A stretch of DNA of 42,950 nt from Microcoleus sp. FACHB-DQ6. GTDB lineage: Bacteria > Cyanobacteriota > Cyanobacteriia > Cyanobacteriales > Microcoleaceae. The first letter of the stretch is position 1. The number at the start of each line of letters is the position of its first letter. Positions 15,481 through 25,249 of this stretch are shown piece by piece. A program made the translations under genes and the position numbers. The notes below the pieces were generated by a model. The model saw only the letters and a program-made list of their open reading frames with translations, made no database searches and was not told the DNA's origin. Where the stretch lies: NCBI GenBank assembly GCA_014695175.1, contig JACJNV010000296.1:1-42950 (forward strand), in the 5' to 3' direction.

Positions 15481-18096
15481 TTATTTCGCAGTCACCAACT
15501 GTGCCGGCAGCCGCTTAAACGCCAACCTTTCATTCTCGATATCCACAAAAATGGTATCGCCGTCAGCAAAATCTCCCCGCAAAATACCCTTCGCCATTTG
15601 CGTTTCCAACTCGCGTTGAATTCCCCGCTTCAAAGGCCGCGCACCGTAAACCGGATCGTAACCAATTTCTGCTAAGAAGTCGATCGCAGATTCCGACAAT
15701 TTCAGAGACATTTTGCGATCGGCTAACCGTTTTTCCAAGCGCTTAACTTGCAACAGCACAATCTGCCGCAGTTCCGTCTTACTCAAACCGTGGAAGATAA
15801 TCATCTCATCAATCCGGTTCAAGAATTCTGGGCGGAAAGTTCCCCGCATCGCTTCCATCACCCGACTCCGCATTTGTTCGTTATCTCCCGCCACATCTAA
15901 GATGTATTGAGAGCCGACATTCGATGTCATAATAATCACAGAATTCTTAAAGTCTACTGTGTGACCTTGAGCATCGGTAACGCGGCCGTCATCCAGAATT
16001 TGCAGCATGATGTTGAATACATCCGGGTGCGCTTTCTCGATTTCATCGAATAGAATCACGGAGTAAGGACGGCGGCGCACAGCCTCAGTTAATTGTCCAC
16101 CTTCATCGTAGCCAACGTATCCCGGAGGCGCACCAATTAACCGGGAAACCGCGTGTTTCTCCATGTATTCCGACATATCAATTCGCACGATCGCTTCTTC
16201 CGTGTCGAACAGATAAGACGCTAATGCTTTGGCTAATTCAGTTTTGCCAACACCCGTGGGGCCGAGGAAGATAAAACTCGCAACCGGACGATTTGGATCG
16301 GCTAAACCTGCGCGCGATCGCTGAATTGCATCTGCAACAGCCGTCACCGCTTCATCCTGTCCAATTACCCGCTTGTGCAGTTCATCTTCCAAGTGCAGAA
16401 GTTTCTGCATTTCCGATTCAACCAACTTGCTGATCGGAATTCCCGTCCACTTGGAAATAATCTCGGCAATGTCACCTTCTGTGACTTCTTCCCGCAGCAA
16501 AGTTTTACCTGTGGTTTGAGTTGCTGAAAGTTGAGCTTCTGCTTCTTCCAGTTGTTTTTGCAATTCGGTTAACGTGCCGTATTTCAACTCAGCAGCACGG
16601 TTGAGGTCATATTTTAATTCAGCTTGTTGAATTTCAATATTCACCTTATCAATCTGTTCTTTAATCTTTTGAATGCTGCCGATGACACCTTTTTCCGATT
16701 GCCATTGGGCATTCAAAGCGTTTTGCTGTTCCTTGAGGTTGGCTAAGTCTTTTTCCAGTCTTTCCAAACGTTCGATCGAAGCAGAGTTACTTTCTTTTTG
16801 CAGCGACAGTCTTTCCATTTCTAGCTGCAAAATCCTGCGGTCGATTTCGTCTAGTTCTTCCGGCTTGGAGGTAATCTCCATTTTGAGTTTAGCCGCTGCT
16901 TCGTCCACTAAGTCAATGGCTTTGTCTGGAAGGAAGCGATCGCTAATATATCGAGTAGACAAAGTAGCCGCCGCCACTAGGGCGCTGTCAGAAATTTTCA
17001 CGCCGTGGTGAACTTCGTAGCGTTCTTTCAAGCCCCGCAAAATCGAGACAGTATCTTCAACTGTCGGCTGGTCAACATAAACTTGTTGAAAACGGCGTTC
17101 TAGTGCCGCATCTTTTTCGAGGTACTTGCGGTATTCGTCGAGAGTTGTAGCGCCGATACAGCGCAATTCTCCCCTCGCTAACATGGGTTTAAGTAAGTTA
17201 CCGGCATCCATCGAGCCTTGAGTTGCGCCGGCACCGACAACGGTGTGAATTTCATCAATAAATAAGATGACTTTGCCGTTACTATCCATCACTTCTTTGA
17301 GCACCGCTTTCAAGCGTTCTTCAAATTCTCCCCGGAATTTTGCGCCGGCAATTAACGCGCCCATATCTAAGCTAATTAATTGTCTGTCTTTGAGAGATTG
17401 CGGCACATCTCCGGTGATAATTCGCTGGGCGAGTCCTTCGGCGATCGCAGTTTTGCCGACTCCCGGTTCCCCAATCAATACCGGATTATTTTTGGTGCGG
17501 CGGCTCAAAATTTGAATGGTGCGGCGGATTTCGTCATCCCGTCCGATTACCGGATCGAGTTTGCCTTGACGCGCGGCTTCAGTCAAATCTCGGCCGTATT
17601 TTTCCAGCGCTTCGTATTTGCCTTCTGGATTTTGATCGGTCACTTTGTTCTTCCCCCGGACTTGGGTAATAATATCTTTGAGCTTGGCTTCATCTAGTTT
17701 AAATTCTTGTAGCAAATTTTTGCCAAAACGATCGTCCTTAACGTAACCTAGTATCAAATGCTCGATCGAAATAAATTCATCGCCGTACTCTTTGCGATAA
17801 GTGTCAGCCCGATCGAGCAAAGTGTCGAGAGAACGACCTAGATAAACGTTGCCGCCGCTTCCAGAAATTTTCGGCTGACGGCTGATAAACTCATCAGTGC
17901 GATCGCGCAATTTTGCTAGAGAAACTCCAGCTTTGTTAAATAAGCTGCTAGCCAGTCCCGATTCTTGTTCCAGCAAAGCTTTCATCAAGTGTTCGCTTTC
18001 TAGCTGCTGCTGCTGACCTGCTTTGACGATTTCGGGGGTGCGGGCGAGGGCTTCCCAGGCTTTTTCGGTAAATTGGTTTGGATTATTTGGTTGCAT
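15481..18096 (-). CDS. clpB: ATP-dependent chaperone ClpB (Hsp100 disaggregase)
   Basis: Product of 871 residues, normal for bacterial ClpB. Order of domains: N-terminal double Clp-N repeat (1-150), NBD1 with Walker [13 protein letters not shown] (about 205-216) and Walker [11 protein letters not shown], and a middle coiled-coil domain (about 400-525, rich in Glu/Gln/Leu). The middle domain separates ClpB from ClpC and ClpA. NBD2 follows with Walker [13 protein letters not shown] (about 606-617) and [16 protein letters not shown]. There is no ClpP-binding IGF/L loop of the ClpA/X kind that I can see. It rescues aggregated proteins with DnaK/DnaJ. The upstream 400 bp shows no CIRCE element. 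Cyanobacteria often have two clpB genes; which one this is cannot be decided here. Confidence 0.97.
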   Translation of the reverse strand: MQPNNPNQFTEKAWEALARTPEIVKAGQQQQLESEHLMKALLEQESGLASSLFNKAGVSLAKLRDRTDEFISRQPKISGSGGNVYLGRSLDTLLDRADTYRKEYGDEFISIEHLILGYVKDDRFGKNLLQEFKLDEAKLKDIITQVRGKNKVTDQNPEGKYEALEKYGRDLTEAARQGKLDPVIGRDDEIRRTIQILSRRTKNNPVLIGEPGVGKTAIAEGLAQRIITGDVPQSLKDRQLISLDMGALIAGAKFRGEFEERLKAVLKEVMDSNGKVILFIDEIHTVVGAGATQGSMDAGNLLKPMLARGELRCIGATTLDEYRKYLEKDAALERRFQQVYVDQPTVEDTVSILRGLKERYEVHHGVKISDSALVAAATLSTRYISDRFLPDKAIDLVDEAAAKLKMEITSKPEELDEIDRRILQLEMERLSLQKESNSASIERLERLEKDLANLKEQQNALNAQWQSEKGVIGSIQKIKEQIDKVNIEIQQAELKYDLNRAAELKYGTLTELQKQLEEAEAQLSATQTTGKTLLREEVTEGDIAEIISKWTGIPISKLVESEMQKLLHLEDELHKRVIGQDEAVTAVADAIQRSRAGLADPNRPVASFIFLGPTGVGKTELAKALASYLFDTEEAIVRIDMSEYMEKHAVSRLIGAPPGYVGYDEGGQLTEAVRRRPYSVILFDEIEKAHPDVFNIMLQILDDGRVTDAQGHTVDFKNSVIIMTSNVGSQYILDVAGDNEQMRSRVMEAMRGTFRPEFLNRIDEMIIFHGLSKTELRQIVLLQVKRLEKRLADRKMSLKLSESAIDFLAEIGYDPVYGARPLKRGIQRELETQMAKGILRGDFADGDTIFVDIENERLAFKRLPAQLVTAK

Positions 18097-18503
18097 AAAT
18101 TTTTATTCCCTGCATTAAAAATGATGACTGCTGTAGAGGCAATTGCTTGATTCCTCGTACAATTGTCATTTTAGGGAGTTGCGGAGGGGGGGCGGATCGG
18201 TGTTCCCCTATCTGTAGATAGGTATTTCCGTCCTTTGTCGCAGTCTCTGGCAGCCAAAAGCAAACTCTCGCGCCTAAAAGTTGCACTCTTGGATAAAAGC
18301 AACTCTCACATTAAAAATGCTTTCTAGTGCCACTTGAAAAAACTGCACATTCTTAAACAGTCTCTTGCGGAAAATTGAGAAACACTCATGTAAATAGGAG
18401 AGAGGACTTGAGAAGCGTCACAGTCCTATAGCTAAACCCAAAGCGTTATTGTTTTACGCATCAATAACAGCCGCTATAACTCTCAGAACAGGACAATATA
18501 GCT
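18097..18503. other. Divergent intergenic region between clpB and a secreted-protein gene
   Basis: About 400 bp that must hold the promoters of clpB (minus) and of the gene at 18504 (plus). I find no CIRCE repeat (TTAGCACTC...GAGTGCTAA) and no convincing coding frame. A weak direct repetition of GCAACTCT / GCACTCTT words is visible around 18280-18305. Nothing else is supported. Confidence 0.5.
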
Positions 18504-19196
18504 ATGAAAATTTTACCTTTAATTTCGTTAGGTATTATAGCAAGTGCCGCGATCGCAGTCGCCCCTGAAGCTTTGGCAAGTACCTGGCGTGCCGCACACC
18601 GGATGTCGGGTTTTTCCGCCGACAGCAATTACTACTTGTATCTAGAAAGTTCCAGAGATACAGGAGCGGGAATTCCCAAAGCAAAATTGCAAATTGTCCA
18701 AGTTGCTGCCAATTCCTGCATCAAAAATGGGTGTATCCAAACTAAATATGGCGAGCCAGACTCGAATAAAAGCACTAAAATGGCCGAAGATGACTTGCTT
18801 AAAAAAAGTTGGAATAGCAGGGAAACTTTGAAGTTAACTCCTCCGCAAGCTGGAACTAAACTGAACATTATTTCTCGTACTCCCGGAGCCAATGGAAGCG
18901 AGACAGTCGCCGTCAAAGTCAATACAGCAAAGCCTTTACAAATTCGCCTGGAACAGCGGCAAAAAACTGCTTCTCCTGGCAAAGAAAGCGCGGCAATGCG
19001 TCTTGTAATTAATCATAACGGTCGGCAGCGTGTCCTCGGATCGCTGAACAATTTTGAAGATTGGGTGTTTTCTTATTCAATCCGAGAAGTTCGTTTGTCT
19101 CCGAACGGGCGCAATGTCGTTGTCCTGGTGGACAAGACAGAACGCACTTTTGAAGGAGTCTTGAAAACTACTGTTGTACAAGGCTTTGTTCTTTAG
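18504..19196 (+). CDS. DUF2259-type predicted secreted protein
   Basis: Product of 230 residues with a clear signal peptide: MKILPLISLGIIASAAIAVA with a likely cleavage after PEALAS (about residue 26). The mature part begins TWRAAHRMSGFSADSNYYLYLESSRDTGAGIPKAKLQIV. This resembles the DUF2259 family of predicted secreted proteins, which open with a PD40-like strand (FSxDxxYxxYxE) followed by G-x-G-I/F-P. Two cysteines (C72 and C77 region, NSCIKNGCIQ) could form a disulfide. The C-terminal REVRLSPNGRNVVVLVDKTE is another PD40-like strand pair. It stands alone, with a strong hairpin just after its stop. Confidence 0.8.
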   Translation: MKILPLISLGIIASAAIAVAPEALASTWRAAHRMSGFSADSNYYLYLESSRDTGAGIPKAKLQIVQVAANSCIKNGCIQTKYGEPDSNKSTKMAEDDLLKKSWNSRETLKLTPPQAGTKLNIISRTPGANGSETVAVKVNTAKPLQIRLEQRQKTASPGKESAAMRLVINHNGRQRVLGSLNNFEDWVFSYSIREVRLSPNGRNVVVLVDKTERTFEGVLKTTVVQGFVL

Positions 19197-19205
19197 ACTT
19201 GCTAT

Positions 19206-19229
19206 ATTCCCAGGTTTTGACCTGGGAAT
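19206..19229 (+). terminator. Hairpin after the DUF2259-type gene
   Basis: Ten perfectly paired bases (ATTCCCAGGT / ACCTGGGAAT) around TTTG, ten bases after the stop codon. There is no long T tract behind it, so termination would be weak or would need Rho-like help. It could also protect the mRNA 3' end. Confidence 0.55.
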
Positions 19230-19285
19230 TCTCAAAACTTACGCAGAACCCCTATATATAGCCTTTCTCAGTAACATGAGGTGCT

Positions 19286-19319
19286 CATAGGGCATAGGGC
19301 ATAGGGCATAGGGCATAGG
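19286..19319. repeat. Heptamer tandem repeat (CATAGGG)n
   Basis: Nearly five perfect copies of CATAGGG in the 300-bp gap between the DUF2259-type gene and the IS4 element. It is a short tandem repeat of the type common in filamentous cyanobacteria. The rest of the gap (19197-19499) has no gene. Confidence 0.85.
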
Positions 19320-19499
19320 ACTCGCCCCCATACCTCACCACGCTTGAGAACCGCTATAGCAATCCTCGCATCATTTGTGAATTTCTTACTCCCTCCCCTT
19401 GGGTTCGGGGTGGGTTGGGGTGGGGTAAAAATTTACGACTCCTGCAAGGATTGCTATATGTAAGGTGCACAGGGCGCACCTACAGATAGAGTCTTTGCC

Positions 19500-20770
19500 C
19501 TGACGGGGTGACAACAAGAGTCAAAACATTGATAGAATAAAGGACATAGCCCTCATACCCCTCTGAAAAAATGGTAGTTTATTTCGCCTGATTCTCATTA
19601 ATTCAGTAATAATATCCTGACAAAATTCCATGCCAACTACCCAAGCTTGACCATATAATCCAATCCAAAAACTACTATGACGACGTATGGAGCGCCCGTA
19701 TTCGGTTAACCTACCCACATATTTTTGGATTCCCATCGTCTTGATTTTTTGACCTTGAATTACTGCACAACTATAGGCAATCGCTATCAATAATATCAAA
19801 CTACTTAAACGCTGATTATTAGCATGGCTTCTTTCTAAATTATAACCACCTGTTTTACAATCTTTAAACATCGCCTCAATCCCACTTCTGGATTTAAAAG
19901 TATCAATTGATTGCTTGAGATTTCCAACATTAGTCAAAAGATACCAACCTTCATCCTCCTCTTTACCTCGATATTTACGCCGCCAATAACCAGCCATATC
20001 AAAAGTTCCAAATCCTTTTTGCTTGGTAACTTTTACATTTGATAAATAAAAGCGCGTTCCTGGTAGTAATCCCAGGTCGGACAGGCGGATGTAATCAGAG
20101 TTTTCTTCAAGGATATAGCGCTCTTGTTTGACCCGTATAACAAACTTCACATCCATTGATGAGAGCCAGGATGCCAGCTTAACACTACCAAATTCTCGAT
20201 CGCCCAACACGATAACTTCATAATCTGATAGCAACTCTAAAACTGGAGTGATTAAAGCTTGTTGTTCACATATATTACTACATCCTCTCTTATCTAGTAG
20301 TCGCCAGTATAAGGGGATACTTCGTTTTTCCCAGACTAGACTGAGCATAAATACATTGTGCGCTCGCCACTGGGTGCGATCGATAACCAGCTTCAAAGGT
20401 TTCGATTTCTTAAATTTAGCTTTTAAAATTTCTTTAATCAGGGGAAACCACAAACTTTTTATATTGAGACAGTCTGAATTGAGGAATCTTTGCAGACTAC
20501 GCCTCCGGCTCTCAAATTGAATCGGATAAGGCATTACAGAAGCGAGTAATTCAATACTAACTTGTCTGTGGCTCTGCAATAAATATACTAGACTCTGAAG
20601 AGTTTGGTATTCTGCAGGTTTAAGTTGTTTTTCTAGATGATTCTGGTAAAATTGAGGAAACATAATTAACAGATGGGGCCACTTAAGATTTTCGACCCCA
20701 TCTTTTTTGAGCTGCGAGTTGGGTAAATCCGCCACTGGCCGGTCTTCTGACGGGGTTGTCACCCCGTCAG
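19500..20770 (-). mobile_element. Complete IS4-family insertion sequence
   Basis: Terminal inverted repeats CTGACGGGGTGACAAC (19500-19515) and GTTGTCACCCCGTCAG (20755-20770) are perfect over 16 bp. They are bracketed by a 9-bp direct duplication GTCTTTGCC (19491-19499 and 20771-20779). Total length is 1271 bp with a single transposase gene on the minus strand. Perfect ends and a perfect target duplication point to a recent, probably still mobile insertion. The 9-bp duplication agrees with IS4-family habits. The target was intergenic DNA. Confidence 0.95.
19521..20663 (-). CDS. IS4-family transposase
   Basis: Product of 380 residues from the ATG at 20663 (MFPQFYQNHLEKQLK), where members of this group usually start. 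The frame is open to a GTG at 20762 inside the terminal repeat, which would give 413 residues. DDE catalytic residues: D in LKLVIDRTQWR, D in VIVLGDREFGSVKLA, and E in SRSGIEAMFKDCKTGG. The last shows the IS4 signature (Y/F)-x2-R-x3-E-x6-K. The frame is intact, matching the fresh look of the element's ends. It has no operon relation to its neighbours. Confidence 0.93.
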   Translation of the reverse strand: MFPQFYQNHLEKQLKPAEYQTLQSLVYLLQSHRQVSIELLASVMPYPIQFESRRRSLQRFLNSDCLNIKSLWFPLIKEILKAKFKKSKPLKLVIDRTQWRAHNVFMLSLVWEKRSIPLYWRLLDKRGCSNICEQQALITPVLELLSDYEVIVLGDREFGSVKLASWLSSMDVKFVIRVKQERYILEENSDYIRLSDLGLLPGTRFYLSNVKVTKQKGFGTFDMAGYWRRKYRGKEEDEGWYLLTNVGNLKQSIDTFKSRSGIEAMFKDCKTGGYNLERSHANNQRLSSLILLIAIAYSCAVIQGQKIKTMGIQKYVGRLTEYGRSIRRHSSFWIGLYGQAWVVGMEFCQDIITELMRIRRNKLPFFQRGMRAMSFILSMF

Positions 20771-20779
20771 GTCTTTGCC

Positions 20780-21114
20780 TTAGTCCGGATCTGGTTGTTA
20801 ATTATTCTTTATTTTGATAATTGATATCAAATCCTGCTGCGCCGGAATGATATCAAATCCTCGCTTCATCGTCGGGCGTAAAGTCGAATCAAGCTCGCAA
20901 CAAATAATTCGCGCAATTTTCATTTTTTAAACCCCTAGTCAACAGTCAACACTTAACAGTTAACAGTTAACAGTTAACAATTTATTGTGAAGCAAGCGGT
21001 AAAAATAGGTTGCAAAAATGCCATAACCGTACCTATTAATGCCAAGGATTGTTTGCCAATTTTAATCCTGTTCCCTGAGTAAAAGTGATTTCACAAATGA
21101 CCACTTTACTATCT
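20780..21114. other. Intergenic DNA with AACAGTT heptamers and duplicated 3' flank
   Basis: 20953-20980 holds about four copies of the heptamer AACAGTT. 20995-21116 is the 3' flank of the RTX-propeller gene and is repeated, with few changes, at 22883-23004. The offset is constant at 1888 bp up to and including the stop codons. No gene is seen. Confidence 0.7.
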
Positions 21115-22821
21115 CTAGACCGAGATGAAATCTTCAGCACCAATGAGAGTAGGAGCAACACCTATCAAAGAAGCTAAAACTTCACCGCTGCTGGTTACTG
21201 TAATTAATGTGCCGTCAGTTCCCTGCGAAATTGATAGCTGTCCGAAGGTCAAGCCATTGATTAATTGCACGGTATCTTGAGACTTGACGAAATTAACGAT
21301 CGTATCAACTCCCCATCCGACACCTAAAACAAAAACATCGTTGCCCCCACCGCCGACTAGAATATCGTTTCCTAAACCGCCGTTGAGGGTGTCAAAACCT
21401 TTGCCACCATTCAGGACATCGCTGCCGTCGCCCCCGACAAGCATATCGTTGCCTCGTAAACCCATAAGTACGTCATTCCCTTCCACACCGTTGATGATGT
21501 CGTTGCCGCTGGTGCCAGTCAGGATGTCGTTGTCGGGACTGCCGTTGATGCTGTTATCAGGAGGGTTATTGCCTGGAGTGCTACCGGTGTCAGAAACAAA
21601 GACATCGAGGCGGCTATTGAAAGTAAAGTTAGTATCCCCCGGTACGAGGTTACTAGCCTCAGATGAAAACGCTACTCTCTGCCCATCTGCAGAGATGGAG
21701 GGTTCAAAAGACCCGCTGTTCCCCTGATTACCGGTTGAGTCAACTGAGACGCGGGTGGTGGTATTTGTGGACAAGTCCCGCACGAAGATGTCGTGTGTAT
21801 TGTTAGTATCCCCCGGCACGAGGTTGGAGGCAAGAGAATCAAACGCTACAAACCGCCCGTTGGCTGACACGGAGGGACTCATGAGGGAGTAATTGTTCGC
21901 CTGATTGCCTGCTGAGTCAACTGAGACACGGGTGGTGGTATTGGCTAGCGTGTCCCGCACGAAGATGTCGCTGCTATTGTTAGTGTCCCCTGGCACGAGG
22001 TTAGTGGCAGAAGAGGAAAATGCCACTAACCGCCCGTCGGCTGAAATGGAGGGTTGACCGGACCCGTTATTCCCCTGATTACCTGCTGAGTCAACAGAGA
22101 CGCGGGTGGTGGTATTCGTCAACAAGTCCCGCACGAAGATGTCGCTGCTATTGTTAGTGTCCCCCGGTACGAGGTTTGTGGCATCTGAAGGAAACGCCAC
22201 AAACCGCCCGTTGGCTGAGATGGAGGGTCTGCCGGAATACTTGTTCGCCTGATTGCCTGCTGAGTCAACAGAGACGCGGGTGGTGGTATTCATCAACAAG
22301 TCTCGCACGAAGATGTGGCCGCTATTGTTAGTGTCCCCCGGCACGAGGTTTGTGGCATAAGAGAAAAATGCCACAAACCGCCCGTCGGCTGAGATGGAGG
22401 GATTGGCGGAACGGCTGTTCCCCTGATTACCTGCTGAGTCAACTGAGACGTGGGTGGTAGTATTCGTCAACAAGTCCCGCACGAAGATGTCGTTTGTATT
22501 GTTAGTGTCCCCCGGTACGAGGTTTGTGGCACCAGACTCAAACGCCACAAACCGCCCGTCGGCTGAGACGGAGGGGCTGAAGGAGTAATTGTTCCCCTGA
22601 TTGCCTGCTGAGTCAACTGAGACACTGGTCGTGGTATTGGCTAGCGTGTCGTGCACAAAGACATCATCACTAGCGTTAGTGTCCCCTGGCACGAGGTTGG
22701 ATGCTGGAGATCCAAACGCCACAAACCGCCCGTCGGACGAAATGGAAGGATCGGAGGTTACCGATGGATTTTGATTGGCCTGATTGCCTGCTGAGTCAAC
22801 TGAGACGCGAGTAATATTCAT
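21115..22821 (-). CDS. Seven-repeat PD40/TolB-like propeller with RTX calcium-binding tail (copy 1)
   Basis: Product of 568 residues, no signal peptide. Residues about 1-425 are seven near-identical repeats of 55-60 residues: PSxSADGRFVAFxSxATNLV, then PGDTNNSxDIFVRD, then LTNTTTRVSVDSAGNQ. This is the PD40/WD40-like blade of TolB-type propellers. The protein begins with MNITRVSVDSAGNQ, the last strand of a blade, so seven blades can close by a shared strand. Residues about 430-510 hold RTX nonapeptides (GGDGSDVLNGGKGFDTLNGG) that bind calcium. The last 60 residues form a small C-terminal domain ending in EDFISV. RTX proteins without signal peptides usually leave by type I secretion. A paralogue lies next upstream. 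Confidence 0.85.
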   Translation of the reverse strand: MNITRVSVDSAGNQANQNPSVTSDPSISSDGRFVAFGSPASNLVPGDTNASDDVFVHDTLANTTTSVSVDSAGNQGNNYSFSPSVSADGRFVAFESGATNLVPGDTNNTNDIFVRDLLTNTTTHVSVDSAGNQGNSRSANPSISADGRFVAFFSYATNLVPGDTNNSGHIFVRDLLMNTTTRVSVDSAGNQANKYSGRPSISANGRFVAFPSDATNLVPGDTNNSSDIFVRDLLTNTTTRVSVDSAGNQGNNGSGQPSISADGRLVAFSSSATNLVPGDTNNSSDIFVRDTLANTTTRVSVDSAGNQANNYSLMSPSVSANGRFVAFDSLASNLVPGDTNNTHDIFVRDLSTNTTTRVSVDSTGNQGNSGSFEPSISADGQRVAFSSEASNLVPGDTNFTFNSRLDVFVSDTGSTPGNNPPDNSINGSPDNDILTGTSGNDIINGVEGNDVLMGLRGNDMLVGGDGSDVLNGGKGFDTLNGGLGNDILVGGGGNDVFVLGVGWGVDTIVNFVKSQDTVQLINGLTFGQLSISQGTDGTLITVTSSGEVLASLIGVAPTLIGAEDFISV

Positions 22822-22882
22822 AAGCTTTGATATTTCAATAGTAATGAAGTTTGCTCAATTCGCTGTTGCTTTCTTGTGGATT

Positions 22883-23004
22883 AGCGGTAAAAATAGATTG
22901 CAGAAATGCAATAACTGTGCCTATTAATGCCAAGAATGGTTTGCCAATTTTAATCAGGTTCCCTGAGTGAAAGTGATTTCACAAATGACCGCTTTACTAT
23001 CTCT
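22883..23004. repeat. Second copy of the 3' flank of the RTX-propeller gene
   Basis: It matches 20995-21116 almost base for base (AGCGGTAAAAATAG..., ...CTCTAGACCGAGATGAAATC), with constant spacing of 1888 bp. The unit duplicated was therefore gene plus downstream flank. Confidence 0.85.
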
Positions 23005-24739
23005 AGACCGAGATGAAATCTTCAGAACCAATGAGAGTAGGAGCAACACCTATCAAAGAAGCTAAAACTTCACCGCTGCTGGCAACTGTAATTAATGTGC
23101 CGTCAGTTCCCGGCGAAATTGATAGCTGTCCGAAGGTCAAGCCATTGATTAATTGCACGGTATCTTGAGAGTTGGCGAAATCAGCGATCGTATCAACTCC
23201 CAATCCGGCACCTAAAACAAATACATCGTTTCCCAAACCGCCGACTAGAATATCGTTTCCCAAACCGCTGTTGAGAGTGTCAAAACCTTTGCCGCCATAC
23301 AGGATATCGCTGCCGTCGCCCCCGACCAGGATATCATTGCCCCGCAAACCGATGAGTACGTCATTCCCTTCCACAGCGTTGATGATATCGTTGCCGCTGG
23401 TGCCAAACAGGATGTCGTGGCGGGAAGTACCGTTGATGTTGTTATTAGGAGGGTTATTGCCTGGAGTGTTGCCGATGTCAGAAACAAAGACATCGAAGGT
23501 ATTGTTAGTATCTCCCGGCACGAGGTTGGAAGCCTCTGAATCAAACGCTACTCTGTGCCCATCTGCAGAGATGGAGGGGTCGAAGGAGTCATTGTTTCCC
23601 TGATTGCCTGCTGCATCTACTGACACGCGGGTGGTGGTATTGGTGAGCGTGTCCCGCACGAAGATGTCTGTCTTTTCGTTAGTATCCCCCGGCACAAGGT
23701 TGGAGGCATCAGATCCAAACGCCACAACCCGCCCGTTGGCCGAGAGGGACAGGTCGAAAGAGGCACCGAGAGCCTGATTACCTGCTGAATCTACTGACAC
23801 GCGGGTGGTGGTATTGGTGAGCGTGTCCCGCACGAAGATGTCTGTCTTTTCGTTAGTATCCCCCGGCACAAGGTTGGTGGCATCTGAATTAAACGCCACA
23901 AACCGACCGTCGCCTGAGATGGAAGGGGTGCCGGAGCCACCGTTCGCCTGATTGTCTGCTGAATCTACTGACAAGCGGGTGGTGGTATTGGTGAGCGTGT
24001 CCCGCACAAAGATGTCGTAGGTGTCGTTAGTATCCCCCGGCACGAGGTTGGAGGAATATGAATGAAACGCTACAAACCGCCCGTCGGCTGAGATGGAGGG
24101 GCTGAAAGACCCGCTGATTGAGATGCTGCCTATGGATACGGAGGTATCGTTCCCCTGATTGCCTGCTGAGTCTACAGAGACGCGGGTGGTGGTATTGGTG
24201 AGCGTGTCCCGCACGAAGATGTCGTAGGTGTCGTTAGTATCCCCTGGCACAAAGTCGGCGGAAGCTGAATAAAACGCCACAAACCTCCCGTCGGCTGAGA
24301 TTGAGGGGAAGAGGGAACCCTTGGCCAGCTCATTGTCCGCCTGATTGCCTGCTGCATCTACAGAGACGCGGGTGGTGGTATTGGTGAGCGTGTCTCGCAC
24401 GAAGGTGCCAGAGTTATCGTTAGTATCCCCCGGCACGAGGTTGGTGGCATCTGAATCAAACGCCACAAACCTCCCGTCGGTTGAGATGGAGGGGCGGAAG
24501 GAGTCTGCATTCGCCTGATTGCCTGCTGAGTCAACTGAGACGCGGGTGATGGTATTGGTGAGCGTGTCCCGCACGAAGATGTCCCGGCTACGGTTAGTAT
24601 CCCCCGGCACGAGGTTGGTGGCATAAGACTCAAATGCCACAAACCGCCCGTCGGGCGAAATGGAAGGATAGGAGAAGGAGAATGGGCTTTGATTGCCCTG
24701 ATTGCCTGCTGAGTCAACTGAGACGCGAGTAATATTCAT
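23003..24739 (-). CDS. Seven-repeat PD40/TolB-like propeller with RTX calcium-binding tail (copy 2)
   Basis: Product of 578 residues from the ATG at 24739 (MNITRVSVDSAGNQ, as in copy 1). The frame is open to 24925, but the extra 62 residues are basic and have no counterpart in copy 1. Seven blades with the same PGDTN...DIFVRDTLTNTTTRVSVD core; some carry insertions (blade 4 has a Ser/Ile-rich loop). RTX repeats (NGTSRHDILFGTSGNDIINA, GGDGSDILYGGKGFDTL) and the same C-terminal domain ending EDFISV follow. Copies 1 and 2 differ most in the variable residues of the blades, as expected for binding surfaces. Location is probably extracellular; the ligand is unknown. Confidence 0.85.
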   Translation of the reverse strand: MNITRVSVDSAGNQGNQSPFSFSYPSISPDGRFVAFESYATNLVPGDTNRSRDIFVRDTLTNTITRVSVDSAGNQANADSFRPSISTDGRFVAFDSDATNLVPGDTNDNSGTFVRDTLTNTTTRVSVDAAGNQADNELAKGSLFPSISADGRFVAFYSASADFVPGDTNDTYDIFVRDTLTNTTTRVSVDSAGNQGNDTSVSIGSISISGSFSPSISADGRFVAFHSYSSNLVPGDTNDTYDIFVRDTLTNTTTRLSVDSADNQANGGSGTPSISGDGRFVAFNSDATNLVPGDTNEKTDIFVRDTLTNTTTRVSVDSAGNQALGASFDLSLSANGRVVAFGSDASNLVPGDTNEKTDIFVRDTLTNTTTRVSVDAAGNQGNNDSFDPSISADGHRVAFDSEASNLVPGDTNNTFDVFVSDIGNTPGNNPPNNNINGTSRHDILFGTSGNDIINAVEGNDVLIGLRGNDILVGGDGSDILYGGKGFDTLNSGLGNDILVGGLGNDVFVLGAGLGVDTIADFANSQDTVQLINGLTFGQLSISPGTDGTLITVASSGEVLASLIGVAPTLIGSEDFISV

Positions 24740-25249
24740 AAGCCCTGAATATTTTAATAGTCTGGATGTTTTTATTTCGTAGTCTGAAACCTTCAATTTT
24801 CCCTTGGTAGCTCGATCGCCTTGGAGCCTTGAAACCCTTATTCTACGGTTGGTAATCAAAAATTGTCCGAAGTATTGATATTGAAGAGTACAACTTTGGA
24901 GATGGGTTTTGCGATCGCACGGCAATTGGGGCTATTTACACTTTATGCCCTAACCGACGAAAGCGGTTGCTATATCAATAGATTTTAAAATTTCCCTCTT
25001 CCTTCCTCGCTCTTTCTTTGTCCTTGAACATCTGCCTCCTGACTATTGACTAATGCTCAATCATTAATACGTGTATCCGTGTCAAAATCCAGATCTTGCC
25101 TGACCCAAAGCATCCAGGATACAAGCCCCCGGATTCATCCGTCCAGAAATAAAAAACCTGTATCCGATGAAACTTGCCGCCCGAATTTATCCGTGGGGTC
25201 AATGCTTCAATTCTTTAATCTAAAATCTAAAATCTAAAATCGATTGACT
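24740..25249. other. Intergenic region with TAAAATC heptamers near its end
   Basis: About 510 bp between two minus-strand genes. 25217-25241 holds TAAAATC heptamers. This is the same unit as at 4561, 10756 and 41107, but read in the opposite direction and placed just past the 3' end of the sensor kinase gene. A 63-codon frame at 25046 (plus) has no coding look. Nothing else is recognised. Confidence 0.6.

Noticed and set aside
18097-18503. CIRCE heat-shock operator before clpB
   Set aside because: The GCACTC and ACTCT words near 18280-18305 do not form the required 9-9-9 inverted repeat.
21284-21727. 147-codon plus-strand frame opposite the RTX repeats
   Set aside because: It is an antisense shadow made by the codon periodicity of the RTX repeat. 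A similar shadow exists in the paralogue at 23172-23603.
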